Shown here piece after piece: positions 1 through 8,566 of a stretch of DNA of 64,000 nucleotides. Source of the stretch: Stackebrandtia endophytica. GTDB taxonomy: Bacteria; Actinomycetota; Actinomycetes; Mycobacteriales; Micromonosporaceae. The position numbers and the translations under genes were made by a program. The notes under the pieces are model-generated. The model worked only from the letters and a program-made list of their open reading frames with translations, made no database searches and had not been told where the DNA came from. Each line of letters starts with the position of its first letter. The stretch's first letter is position 1. The stretch covers positions 3,224,001 to 3,288,000 of the forward strand of contig NZ_VFOW01000001.1 in assembly GCF_006716355.1 (NCBI RefSeq), written 5' to 3'.

Positions 1-146
1 CGGATCGGCCACCTGGCCTGACATGTCCATGATGCACTGACGAGTGATCGTCACCATGCCGATGGTCAGCGGGGTTGCGTCGAACGATTACCATGCGTTG
101 TGACCGTGCCTGCACGGGCGGGTAACACCTTCGAAAGGTAATCGCG

Positions 147-473
147 ATGACAGACCTTGTCGCGCAACTGGACCTTATTCACGAAGCCGGCGTCCGCATT
201 CTCCCGGCCGCGGCGCAAACCTACGAATCCATTCGATCCGCAGTCGTCTCCGTCGCGCCACCCTCGGGCACCGATTTCTGGGAGTCGGCGAACGGCTCGG
301 CAGCGGCCATCATCGGTGAAGCAGGCGAGAAGATGCAGCACGCGGGGAACGTGCTGCGGCTGCTGGCGTGGGAGCTGGCGGAACAAGACGGCGTGACGGC
401 CGAACTCCTGGGTAAGACCGGCCTGGACGAGGTCCCCGAATTGGGATCCGACGGCTGGTCGGACGAGGAGTAG
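147..473 (+). CDS. Small helical protein, first gene of WxG/EF-hand cassette A
   Basis: This 108-residue protein is not recognised with certainty. It is predicted mostly helical, has no signal peptide or membrane segment, and ends in an acidic tail (GSDGWSDEE). Size, helicity and position before a WxG-motif protein suggest a WXG100/ESX-like partner, but no clean WxG hairpin is seen. The ATG at 147 follows GAAAGG at about 133-138. A short perfect inverted repeat (CCGTGC..GCACGG, 104-117) lies in the leader. The stop at 473 is 2 nt before the GTG of the next gene, so the two are co-translated. The minus-strand gene at 43308-43739 holds the same place in a second cassette. Confidence 0.65.
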   Translation: MTDLVAQLDLIHEAGVRILPAAAQTYESIRSAVVSVAPPSGTDFWESANGSAAAIIGEAGEKMQHAGNVLRLLAWELAEQDGVTAELLGKTGLDEVPELGSDGWSDEE

Positions 474-475
474 TC

Positions 476-1513
476 GTGGCGCTGGAAGACATCAACGTGG
501 TGCTGACTCGGGTGTCCGGCAACGGATACATCGACCGCATCAACGGAAAGATCAGCGACCTCATGGAGAAACTCCGTGAGGGGGACGCCGCGATCACCGC
601 GGAGGGCAGCGGCGGCGAATACGGCGACGCGCCGTATCTGTCGACCGACCATCTGGGCGAGACACTCAACGACCTGGTCAGTGTCGATCCCGGGGCGTTC
701 GACGCGGCGATCACCGGCTATTCCGCAGCGGCCTTGATGATCGGGGCGGAGCAGCTGCACGATGAGGCCGTCGAGGTGAGAAGCCCGGAGACCTCGCCGG
801 ATTCCCGGGTCACCGACATCGTTCAGGAAGCGCTCAACACCGTCTCCGGGATGGGAACCCCCGCCGACCCGGGCTGGACCGGCGAGTCGGCGACGAACTT
901 CGACGAGAAGTTCGCCAAGTACTACCTGGGCCCCGGACAGGCAGTGATCAACCAGCGGTGGCTCATCAACAGTCTACAAGTGACTATGGAGGCACATCGA
1001 GCCGTTCACGCCCGGACCCGGGACGATGTCGAGAACCTGCTCGACAAAGCCTTGGAAGCCGCCGGAACCGCCGACGACCTGACACCGGGAGGCAGCGTGA
1101 AAACGCTGGTCACCGTCGTTGCCGCCGTAGTCGCGGTCGCCGCGGCCGGTGCGGCGGGGACCGGAGGCTGGCCGGTCCTGGCCGCCGCGACCTCTGGTGC
1201 CGCCTCGATCCTGGGCGCGGTCGAACCGGCGTCGCCGGATGAGTACTCCCTGGCGGGCGACGGCACGTACTGGTTGTTCTTCGACATCCAGGAGGCCGCC
1301 GGAAAGATCAAGACCAAACGAGACGACCGCGAGGAGGCGATCCAAACCGCCGTGGCCGAACTCGTCGGCAAGTTCGAGGAGACCGAGACTCGAAAGAAGA
1401 TCGTCGGACCGTTCGTCGCCGACGCCGACGGAAACTCGCCCATCGACTACGACGACAACGGCAACGCCGACCTGGACGACGGCTACGTCGACGGGTACTC
1501 GCCACCGGGGTGA
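476..1513 (+). CDS. WxG-motif protein with C-terminal EF-hand loop (cassette A)
   Basis: A 345-residue protein starting at GTG 476. A helical region carries a WxG turn (W134-T-G136) followed by a long helix, as in WXG100-superfamily proteins. Residues about 211-248 are Ala/Val/Gly-rich and hydrophobic. A charged coiled-coil-like stretch follows, and the tail holds a canonical EF-hand loop at D324-D335 (Asp at 1, 3, 9 and 12, Asn at 5, Gly at 6). No signal peptide is seen. It has the same architecture as the 366-residue protein at 42183-43283. A substrate or structural part of a type VII-like secretion system is an inference. No toxin domain is recognisable. Confidence 0.7.
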   Translation: MALEDINVVLTRVSGNGYIDRINGKISDLMEKLREGDAAITAEGSGGEYGDAPYLSTDHLGETLNDLVSVDPGAFDAAITGYSAAALMIGAEQLHDEAVEVRSPETSPDSRVTDIVQEALNTVSGMGTPADPGWTGESATNFDEKFAKYYLGPGQAVINQRWLINSLQVTMEAHRAVHARTRDDVENLLDKALEAAGTADDLTPGGSVKTLVTVVAAVVAVAAAGAAGTGGWPVLAAATSGAASILGAVEPASPDEYSLAGDGTYWLFFDIQEAAGKIKTKRDDREEAIQTAVAELVGKFEETETRKKIVGPFVADADGNSPIDYDDNGNADLDDGYVDGYSPPG

Positions 1514-1543
1514 CCGGTCGCGACGACGTGAGTGGGAGTACTG

Positions 1544-2326
1544 ATGGAACCACCGGAACCCACCGAAGACCCCGCCTCCGCAGGACATCGACGATGGTGG
1601 ATCGCGGGACTGATCACGGCGCTGGTCGCAGTGTTGGCAACTGTCACCATCGTGTTCTGGCCCAACGAATCCCGGCCGCCACCACCTCAGACCAGCGGTC
1701 CGGTCGACCCGCCGACCGACGAGAGCCTGCGCCCGGTGGACCGCGGCTGGACGGTGTTGACGGCTCCCGAGCCCGCACTGTCCCTGGTGGTCACGGTGGC
1801 GAATGAGTCCACATTGATCGCTCGTGGGGCGGCGGTCGACGTGACCCCGGTGGACGGTGCCGGTCGGCCGCTCACCGACCCGGTGGAGTTGCTGATCAAC
1901 ACCATTCCAGGGAAGGGCGTCATGGCCGCCACCGCGGTGATCCCCGTCGAGGAACTGGGGGACGTCGATCCCGCCGCGATCGACGACCTGTCGACGCGGA
2001 TCGACGCAACCGCCGAATGGTGGTACGACGCCGGCGACATCGCGCCCGCCGAGCAACTGACCCTGTCCGGCGACATCGACTACCGCGAAACCTACGACGG
2101 CCTCAGCAACCTGGAGTTCACGATGGCTCGGGAAGCCGACCGCATCTGGGTCGACTACCTCGCGATCGCGCTGTTCCGAGACTCCGCCGGTCGACCGGTG
2201 GGAGGCTGCCAAACCGAGTTCAACATCGTCGGAGTCACCGCGGTGACCCGCATACTCGACTGTCCGGTACCCGAGTCGGCGGACCGGCGGAAGACCGAGG
2301 TATTCGCCGACGTTCTACACCGATGA
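1544..2326 (+). CDS. Membrane-anchored extracellular protein (cassette A)
   Basis: A 260-residue protein with a short Pro-rich cytoplasmic head, one transmembrane helix at about residues 17-38 and an extracytoplasmic domain of about 215 residues. The domain alternates beta-strand-like segments and resembles FxLYD/DUF4352-type sandwich domains, but the family is not certain. The ATG at 1544 is preferred over an in-frame GTG at 1532 because GGGAG lies six bases upstream. The minus-strand gene at 40758-41660 has the same topology and the same position next to a WxG/EF-hand gene. It lies 30 nt after the previous gene, so an operon is likely. Confidence 0.65.
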   Translation: MEPPEPTEDPASAGHRRWWIAGLITALVAVLATVTIVFWPNESRPPPPQTSGPVDPPTDESLRPVDRGWTVLTAPEPALSLVVTVANESTLIARGAAVDVTPVDGAGRPLTDPVELLINTIPGKGVMAATAVIPVEELGDVDPAAIDDLSTRIDATAEWWYDAGDIAPAEQLTLSGDIDYRETYDGLSNLEFTMAREADRIWVDYLAIALFRDSAGRPVGGCQTEFNIVGVTAVTRILDCPVPESADRRKTEVFADVLHR

Positions 2327-2341
2327 CAAGGAGGACGGGGA

Positions 2342-2890
2342 ATGTCGTCAACGTACACGGACATGATGGACCGTCTCGATCTGAAGGTCCACTCACCGGA
2401 TACGAACCTCCGGGCACGACTGAGCCGGCGCACCGATCTGGACATATCATTCGTGCCCCGAACCTACGAATCCTATTCGGACTGGGCACTGTCACAGCAG
2501 CTGGCGGCGGTGGCGAAACTGCTGTGGGTCGGACGGCGGCGGGCCTCCCTGATGGCGCGTAAGGAGGCGCTCGGTGAGTCGGCCGCCGACCGGTTCGAGG
2601 AACCACGCTATCCCGAAGAACGCGAGTTCTTCGACAAGCGCGCCAGAATCCAGGCCACCGGCACCTCCGCCAACGAATGGGTCACGATGACCACCGTGGG
2701 ATGGACCCACTGGCGCGTCGACCTGGCACCTCGCACGGTACGGACGCTGTCCGAACAGCAGTTCTGCGCCGAGGTGGTGTCGGTGTTCTCGCCGTTGCTG
2801 GCCGACTATCGGGCTCAGCTGGCGATCCTGCTGGACGAACTCCATCGGCGAACCCGACCCGAGTATTTCGACCGACCGCCACCTCGCTGA
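2342..2890 (+). CDS. Cytoplasmic alpha/beta protein, possibly YbaB-like (cassette A)
   Basis: A 182-residue soluble protein with a strong ribosome site (AAGGAGG at 2328-2334, seven bases before ATG). The middle has a basic helix (KLLWVGRRRASLMARKEA). It is followed by a beta segment and a helix (TMTTVGWTHWRVDLAP, then LSEQQFCAEVVSVF). That beta-beta-helix pattern is shared with the 173-residue protein at 41644-42165 and recalls the YbaB/EbfC fold used by many actinobacterial proteins near WXG100 genes. The fold assignment is tentative. It is last in the cassette and is followed by about 120 bp of non-coding DNA. Confidence 0.6.
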   Translation: MSSTYTDMMDRLDLKVHSPDTNLRARLSRRTDLDISFVPRTYESYSDWALSQQLAAVAKLLWVGRRRASLMARKEALGESAADRFEEPRYPEEREFFDKRARIQATGTSANEWVTMTTVGWTHWRVDLAPRTVRTLSEQQFCAEVVSVFSPLLADYRAQLAILLDELHRRTRPEYFDRPPPR

Positions 2891-3016
2891 CGATCACGCT
2901 GACGTTCGCGCCTTCGCCACACTCGCCGAAACTCGGTCAGCCACCCGGTAAATTGTTACCGTAAGTGCACTTTGTGGGGAATTGCCACAACCGACGGTGG
3001 ACTCTGGGGGCGAGCC

Positions 3017-3604
3017 ATGGCCGCATCGCGGCGACCGACCAGCCGGTTCGGCTTCGAACGCGCCGGCTGGTGGGCGGCATTGGCGGTCGTGGCCGTGATG
3101 ATCGCGATCTGGATGATCCCGGCCGCTATCAACGACGCGGTGCCGGGAAACGCGCAGCCGGTTGAATCCTCCGTCACCTACACGGTGCTCGGGAAAGACG
3201 GCAGCGGCTCGGCCACGGTGATTCCGTCCAGTTCCTGGCTGACGTTCACCGACACCGTCGCCGAACAACTCGTCTTCGTGACCGGCGCGGTCGACATCAC
3301 CGTCGACCTCTACACCGATGTCAAGGACCTCGACCGATTCTGGGAACGGCAGGCCCGCCAATACGCCGCCGCCACCCCGGCGGTGCGGGCCACCCGCCAC
3401 GGCACCTTCGCCACCGTCAACGGACTCGCAGGTCCGATGGGGACGTTGACCGCCGACAACGAACGCGGTGAGTTGGTTCTTCTGGCGAAGAAGGGCACCG
3501 GCAGCGTTGTAATCAAACTCAGCGTCACCGGACCACCCGGAACCCTTCCCCGATACCAGACCCAGTTCACCAGGTTCCTCGACACCGCGGAGATCAATTC
3601 ATGA
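3017..3604 (+). CDS. Single-pass membrane protein coupled to PrsW protease
   Basis: A 195-residue protein with a basic N-terminus, one transmembrane helix at about residues 15-37, and an extracytoplasmic domain of about 155 residues that is not recognised. The ATG at 3017 is chosen because it places the helix near the N-terminus. An in-frame GTG at 2972 would add 15 unconvincing residues. Its TGA overlaps the ATG of the PrsW gene (ATGA at 3601-3604), which implies translational coupling. It could be a regulator or substrate of that protease (inference). Confidence 0.65.
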   Translation: MAASRRPTSRFGFERAGWWAALAVVAVMIAIWMIPAAINDAVPGNAQPVESSVTYTVLGKDGSGSATVIPSSSWLTFTDTVAEQLVFVTGAVDITVDLYTDVKDLDRFWERQARQYAAATPAVRATRHGTFATVNGLAGPMGTLTADNERGELVLLAKKGTGSVVIKLSVTGPPGTLPRYQTQFTRFLDTAEINS

Positions 3605-4734
3605 CCGCACCGGTGGCATTGGCGTCCTCTCCGCAACATGTGTTCTACCAACCCCGTCGCCCCATGTTCTGGGTGTACGTGGGTCTGATGTCCATCGGCG
3701 GGTTCAACCTCGCCATGCTGCTGTTCAAATACCTCGAACTGGCGCCGATCGCGCTGGCGATCTCGATGGTCATCAACGCGGTGCTCGCCTGGCTGTTCCT
3801 CAAGCTGATCAACTGGATCGACCTGTTCGAGCGAGAGCCACTGTCCCTTCTGGTAGCCGGAATGGGTTGGGGCGGGATCGTGGCGACCGGCTTCGCCATC
3901 CACGCCAACGACCAGTTGATAACCGCCGTGATGAAACTCGACCTCGACGACTGGGGCGCCGCGATCGCCGCACCCATCGACGAGGAACTGCTGAAACTCA
4001 TCGGCGTCATCGTCGTCATGGTCATCGGTCGGGCCTACATCCACCGGGCCATGGACGGTCTGATCCTCGGCATGATGTGCGGCGTCGGATTCGAGGTCGT
4101 CGAGAACATCCTCTACGGCGTCCAGTCGGCGATCGCCGACGTCAACAGTGACGTGGCGGCAGCCGTGACCACGGGCCTGGCCAGGCTCACCTTCGGCGTC
4201 GGCGGACATCTCATCTTCACGGGTATCTCCGGCTTCGGAGTCGGCTACGTCATGACCCGACGAGACAAGTCGATCCTCAACCGATTCGGTGTCGCCTTCG
4301 GGTTGTTCGCGGTCGCGTGGGGACTGCACTTCCTGTGGGACGCCCCGTTCGAGGGCTTGATCACCGGGCCGCTGTTGAAGTACCCGATCCTGCTGATCGC
4401 GATCTTCCTGTTGTACCGCTACGCCATCCGCCGCGAATGGGACTGGTTCTCGCGGACCATGGCGGGCCAACCGGACGAGGTCATCACCAAGAACGAGATC
4501 ACCGCGATGCGCACGTTGCGCGGTCGCCGCAAGGCCCGCCGAAAGGCCAGACGCGACGGCGGCATGCTGAAGAAACGCCAACTGCGGTACCTGCAGGACG
4601 CCCAGCTGGGTTTGGCGATCGCGCTGGATCGCAGCGACGACCCCGACAAGGACCCGGCGGTGGCGGCCCGGCGGGAGGACATCATGGTGGCCAGGGAGGC
4701 GCTGACCCAACCCCTGACCAGGTATCGGCACTGA
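3601..4734 (+). CDS. PrsW-family intramembrane metalloprotease
   Basis: A 377-residue polytopic membrane protein of the PrsW (M82) family, whose founding member cleaves the anti-sigma factor RsiW in Bacillus. All three family motifs are visible inside membrane segments: EExxK (E128-E129-L-L-K132), FExxE (F164-E165-V-V-E168) and HxxxD (H243-F-L-W-D247). About seven or eight hydrophobic helices precede a basic cytoplasmic tail of about 95 residues. The substrate is unknown. The overlapping upstream single-pass protein is the obvious candidate partner. No sigma/anti-sigma pair lies beside it. Confidence 0.9.
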   Translation: MTAPVALASSPQHVFYQPRRPMFWVYVGLMSIGGFNLAMLLFKYLELAPIALAISMVINAVLAWLFLKLINWIDLFEREPLSLLVAGMGWGGIVATGFAIHANDQLITAVMKLDLDDWGAAIAAPIDEELLKLIGVIVVMVIGRAYIHRAMDGLILGMMCGVGFEVVENILYGVQSAIADVNSDVAAAVTTGLARLTFGVGGHLIFTGISGFGVGYVMTRRDKSILNRFGVAFGLFAVAWGLHFLWDAPFEGLITGPLLKYPILLIAIFLLYRYAIRREWDWFSRTMAGQPDEVITKNEITAMRTLRGRRKARRKARRDGGMLKKRQLRYLQDAQLGLAIALDRSDDPDKDPAVAARREDIMVAREALTQPLTRYRH

Positions 4735-5101
4735 GGCGGACCTCGCCGACCCGCCGCCGGTGCCGACTGGCGTCGCATCGAGTGCCGTGCCGTGGCGGGG
4801 AGTGTGGAGGCGCGGTGGTGAACGGAGGACGGATCCGGGGGTATTTCTCACCAGGGGTCCACCATCCTCCTCCCCATATTTTGATCGTAAACCGGTTTTG
4901 CTGAACACAGGCTTAAGCCGCCTTGAGCCGATTTCAGGAATGTCGGTGATGTTGGCGGTTCCGGTTTCCGACTGGCCCTGTCCCGCTGCGTCGGCGCCGT
5001 GCGGTCGGCGATCGGCGGATGGCACCCACCACCGACGTTGACCAGCTGGTCTTTTAGTCTTGGCGGTTGTCTGTAAGTACCACCGACTGAAGGAAGTCCT
5101 C
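4735..5101 (+). promoter_or_regulatory. Intergenic region upstream of argS
   Basis: No convincing gene is seen in these 367 bp. The first 40 bp after the PrsW stop contain a CGGCAC..GTGCCG inverted repeat that could be a weak terminator. A perfect 10-bp palindrome, GGCTTAAGCC, lies at 4909-4918, with a near copy of its right arm just downstream. The argS promoter must lie here, but no clear -35/-10 pair was identified. Confidence 0.4.
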
Positions 5102-6877
5102 GTGAAACCGCAACCGGTTACTCCGCTCGCCGACGCCGTCGAGACCGCCGTGGTCGACGCCGTCCGCCGAGCCCTGCCCGACGTCGGCGGGACGGAGCCA
5201 CTGGTGCGACGCAGCGACTTCGCCGACTTCCAGTCCAACGCCGCGCTGCCGCTGGCCAAGCGGGTCGGCAGAGCACCCCGGGACCTCGCCGGACCGGTCG
5301 CCGAGTCCCTCGAATCGGCCGACCTCATCGCCGACACCGAGGTCTCCGGCCCCGGGTTCGTCAACATCACGCTCACCGAAACCGCGATCTGGGACCAGGT
5401 CGCGGCACGGGTCGCTCAGACGTCGCTGGGGTTGAACACCCCGCTGGCCGGGCAGACCATCGTCATCGATTACTCCGGGCCCAACATCGCCAAGGAGATG
5501 CACGTGGGGCACCTGCGCACCACGATCATCGGGGATGCGTTGGCCCGATTGGGCGAGCAGTTGGGCGCGACCGTGATTCGCCAGAATCACCTGGGCGACT
5601 GGGGAACCCAGTTCGGCATGCTCATCCAGTACCTGCTGGAGCACCCCGAGGCCGAGTGGCACGACGTCGACGGTGACGACCCGACCGCCAACATCGCCGC
5701 GCTGGCCGTCCTCTATCGACAGGCGCAGGGGGTATTCAACGACGACGAGGCGTTCGCCAACCGGGCGCGGCGCCGCGTCGTCGACCTGCAGAGCGGTGAC
5801 ACCGAGACCCTGGGCGTGTGGCGTGACCTGGTGGAGGTGTCGACGGCGGCCTTCGCCGCGATCTATGACCGGCTCGGCGTCGGGCTGACCGACGCCGACA
5901 ACGACGGGGAGTCCCGTTACAACCCGGAACTACCCGACGTGGTCGACGACCTGGTCGAGGCCGGTATCGCGGTCGAGTCAGACGGCGCGCTGTGCGTCTT
6001 CTTCGAGGAGTTCAAGGGCCCCGACGGCAACCCGGTGCCGATGATCCTCCGCAAGGCCGACGGAGGATTCGGATACTCCGCCACCGACATGGCGACGCTG
6101 CGGCACCGGATCCGGGACCTGAAGGCCGACCAGATCCTGTACGTCGTGGACGCTCGGCAGTCCCTGCACTTCAAGCAGGTCTTCGCCGCCGCGCGGCGGG
6201 CGGGGTGGCTCACCGACGACGTCGACGCGGTGCATGTTCCATTCGGGACGGTCCTGGGGCCGGACGGGCGACCGTTCAAGACCCGGTCGGGTAAGACGGT
6301 GCGGTTGATGGACCTGCTCGACGACGCCGTCGCCAAGGCCGGCGAGGTCATCGCGGAGAAGAACCCGGACATCGATCCGGCGGAGTTGGCGACTCTGGCT
6401 GCGGCCACCGGCATCGGTGCGGTCAAGTACGCCGACCTGTCGACCTCGCGGGTTAAGGACTACATGTTCGACACCGAACAGATGGTCGCGTTGACCGGTG
6501 ACACCGGCGTGTACCTGCAGTACGCGCACACCCGGGTCGCCGCGATCCTGCGCAAGGCGGTCGAAGCCGGCCATTCGGTCGACGGCACTGTGGACTCGTC
6601 GTTGCCGATGTCGACGATGGAGCGTCAGCTCTCGTTGCATCTCGACGGATACGACGCGCTCCTAGCCGAGACCATGGCGCTGCGTGAACCGCACCGGTTG
6701 ACCGGTTACCTGTACGCGTTGGCCAAGGCGTTCACCGGTTTCTACGAGGCCAATCCGGTTCTGAAGGCTGAGACCGACGGAAGCCGGACCAACCGACTCG
6801 CCCTGGTCCGGCTCACGCAGGAGACCCTGCGCCACGGCCTGAGCATTCTGGGAATCGTTGCGCCCGAACGGATGTGA
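5102..6877 (+). CDS. argS: Arginyl-tRNA synthetase
   Basis: Class I aminoacyl-tRNA synthetase that attaches arginine to tRNA-Arg in the cytoplasm. The GTG at 5102 (591 residues) is chosen because AAGGAAG lies at 5090-5096. An upstream in-frame start at 5060 has no such site. Visible parts are the N-terminal tRNA-contact domain, the HIGH-type motif HVGH at residues 134-137 inside GPNIAKEMHVGHLR, and a KMSK-loop equivalent at KTRSGKT (from residue 393). A helical anticodon-binding domain around YLQYAHTRVAAILRKA follows. Length and motif order are normal. It appears monocistronic. Confidence 0.97.
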   Translation: MKPQPVTPLADAVETAVVDAVRRALPDVGGTEPLVRRSDFADFQSNAALPLAKRVGRAPRDLAGPVAESLESADLIADTEVSGPGFVNITLTETAIWDQVAARVAQTSLGLNTPLAGQTIVIDYSGPNIAKEMHVGHLRTTIIGDALARLGEQLGATVIRQNHLGDWGTQFGMLIQYLLEHPEAEWHDVDGDDPTANIAALAVLYRQAQGVFNDDEAFANRARRRVVDLQSGDTETLGVWRDLVEVSTAAFAAIYDRLGVGLTDADNDGESRYNPELPDVVDDLVEAGIAVESDGALCVFFEEFKGPDGNPVPMILRKADGGFGYSATDMATLRHRIRDLKADQILYVVDARQSLHFKQVFAAARRAGWLTDDVDAVHVPFGTVLGPDGRPFKTRSGKTVRLMDLLDDAVAKAGEVIAEKNPDIDPAELATLAAATGIGAVKYADLSTSRVKDYMFDTEQMVALTGDTGVYLQYAHTRVAAILRKAVEAGHSVDGTVDSSLPMSTMERQLSLHLDGYDALLAETMALREPHRLTGYLYALAKAFTGFYEANPVLKAETDGSRTNRLALVRLTQETLRHGLSILGIVAPERM

Positions 6878-7060
6878 CTTTCGGATCGACCGCACCGGTC
6901 GATCGGGACGAGTGACGTCGGGGCCGCAGTCCGACACCGTGACGGCAGGCCCCGGCTTGGCCTCGTCGTCCACCACGATGGCCTGATCGTGTCGTCGGGC
7001 CGTCCCGGAATTCGGTTCTTCGCGCTCAAACCACCTCTCGACCGAGCTGGCGACAAAGAG

Positions 7061-7102
7061 CGGATAGTGCTACTGTCCACTTATAGATAATCGTACTATC
7101 CG
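7061..7102. promoter_or_regulatory. Tandem dyad operator before the DoxX-family gene
   Basis: Two adjacent, related dyads of about 16 bp occupy this stretch: GATAGTGCTACTGTCC and GATAATCGTACTATCC, identical at 12 of 16 positions. The outermost arms CGGATAGT (7061-7068) and ACTATCCG (7095-7102) form a perfect 8-bp inverted repeat. An AT-rich TATAGATAAT lies between and could be a -10 region. The arrangement suggests a repressor, for example of the TetR class, bound as two dimers. No regulator gene is adjacent. Confidence 0.5.
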
Positions 7103-7203
7103 CTGTTGGGGGAGTCATCGAAACCGTACTGTCCGGACTGGCTGCAGAGACCACGCTGCTCGTTCTCATCGCCGCCCTACTGCTGTTTCGAGGGCTTGGC
7201 GCC

Positions 7204-7710
7204 TTGGGGCTCCGACGCTTCACCACCTGGCGGGTCAGCGCGGCCCACGCTCTGGCCGTCATGCTGTTCATGACCGGAACGGCGCATTTCATGCCCGCGA
7301 GCGTGACCGTCATGCCCAACGCCCAGGACCTCGCCGCGATGGTGCCGGACTTCGTACCCTTCCCGTTGTTCACGGTCTATCTGACGGGTGTGCTCGAGTT
7401 GGCGGGCGCCGTCGGACTGATACTCGCCCGAACCAGGTGGGCCGCGGGAATCTGCCTGGCCATCCTCTTCGTGATCATGCTTCCGGCCAACATATACGCG
7501 GTCGTAGAGAACATCCCACTCGCAGGCGACCCGGCTACCCCATTGTGGATACGAGTGCCCGAACAACTGGTGTACATCGCGGTGGCGCTATGGGGCACCC
7601 GGTCGGCTTCACGACCGGCGTTCCTCGCTCGTGGGGCCGACCGGCCGCCGCTCGACCTCAAAACGGGTGAGGCGGCGATCGACGGCCCGAAACAGACGTC
7701 GTTTCGGTGA
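7204..7710 (+). CDS. DoxX-family small membrane protein
   Basis: A 168-residue protein with about four transmembrane helices and the DoxX-like opening helix AAHALAVMLFMTGTAHFMP. Later helices sit around YLTGVLELAGAVGLIL and GICLAILFVIMLPANIYAV, and the tail is polar. DoxX proteins are membrane components linked to redox balance, but the role here is unknown. The start is uncertain: TTG 7204 is the first standard codon, yet the open frame upstream encodes another hydrophobic stretch (TTLLVLIAALLLF) and follows GGGGGAG at 7108-7114. Translation may therefore begin near 7117 at a non-standard codon. Confidence 0.75.
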   Translation: MGLRRFTTWRVSAAHALAVMLFMTGTAHFMPASVTVMPNAQDLAAMVPDFVPFPLFTVYLTGVLELAGAVGLILARTRWAAGICLAILFVIMLPANIYAVVENIPLAGDPATPLWIRVPEQLVYIAVALWGTRSASRPAFLARGADRPPLDLKTGEAAIDGPKQTSFR

Positions 7711-7770
7711 AATGTCGGGAGCCGACGATACGGTCGGCACGATGACCGGCACTCTCCAGAAGGAGCATTC

Positions 7771-8454
7771 ATGACCTCGGGCAATCCCGCCAACTTCATC
7801 CTCATCCACGGGGGCGGCAGCAGCTCGTGGGATTGGCATCGGGTGGCCCCGCTACTGCGAGAGCGCGGCCACCACGTCGTCGCGGTGGATCTGCCCATCG
7901 AAGATGACGCGAATGGCATGTCTGAATACGCCGATGCCGTCGTCGCCGAATGCAGAGGACTGTCCAATCTGGTAATCGTCGGGCACTCCTTCGGTGGTCA
8001 GATCGCGCCGGTCGTGTGTTCACGCGTGGAAGCCGATCTGCTGGTCTATCTGTCCGGAATGGTGCCGCTGCCCGGTGAATCCTTCGCGCAGTGGTGGAGC
8101 ACCACCGGACATGACGCCCTGAATATCACATTGGACACCCGGCAGCAGGAGATCGACGTATTCATGAACGACCTGTCGCCCGAACTAGTGGCCGAGGCGT
8201 TCGAACACGCCCGCGACCACGCCTTCGCCCGAGCCGGCGAACCATCCCCACTCACCGAACAGCCCGATGTACCGACTCGGTTCATACTGTGCCGCGACGA
8301 CCGGTTCTTTCCGCCCGAGTTCATGCGACCGTTGGTCGCCGAGCGACTGGGGCTGACCCCCGACGAGATCGACGGCGGCCACCTGGCGGCGTTGAGCAAC
8401 CCTCGGGGAGTCGCCGACCGGCTCGACCGTTACTGGAGTGAGCTGGCGGGATGA
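7771..8454 (+). CDS. Alpha/beta hydrolase
   Basis: A 227-residue cytoplasmic esterase-like enzyme, close in pattern to the hydroxynitrile-lyase/methylesterase branch of the alpha/beta hydrolase fold. The oxyanion motif HGGGSSSWDW is near residue 12. The nucleophile elbow GHSFGG has Ser73, an acid is at D176 or D177 (CRDDRFF), and the catalytic His204 sits in GGHLAAL. AGAAGGAG precedes the ATG. The substrate cannot be read from the sequence. A possible weak terminator (CCGGCGG..CCGCCGG, 8486-8511) follows. Confidence 0.85.
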   Translation: MTSGNPANFILIHGGGSSSWDWHRVAPLLRERGHHVVAVDLPIEDDANGMSEYADAVVAECRGLSNLVIVGHSFGGQIAPVVCSRVEADLLVYLSGMVPLPGESFAQWWSTTGHDALNITLDTRQQEIDVFMNDLSPELVAEAFEHARDHAFARAGEPSPLTEQPDVPTRFILCRDDRFFPPEFMRPLVAERLGLTPDEIDGGHLAALSNPRGVADRLDRYWSELAG

Positions 8455-8566
8455 GCCGGGCGTTGACGCGGTTGCTTCAACGTGACCGGCGGTGTCGCCT
8501 GATGCCGCCGGCAGCGGTGCCGCGTCCTGGGTTGCCCGGTCCGTCGGAATCGTCCAGAATTCAGTG

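Noticed and set aside
1-146. Minus-strand frame at 66-386 as a gene crossing the left edge
   Set aside because: Basic composition, no ribosome site, and it is antisense to the cassette A small gene.
3310-5376. Minus-strand 688-codon frame covering PrsW and the argS start
   Set aside because: It lies antisense to two genes with clear catalytic motifs and is low-complexity Arg/Asp/Gln-rich.
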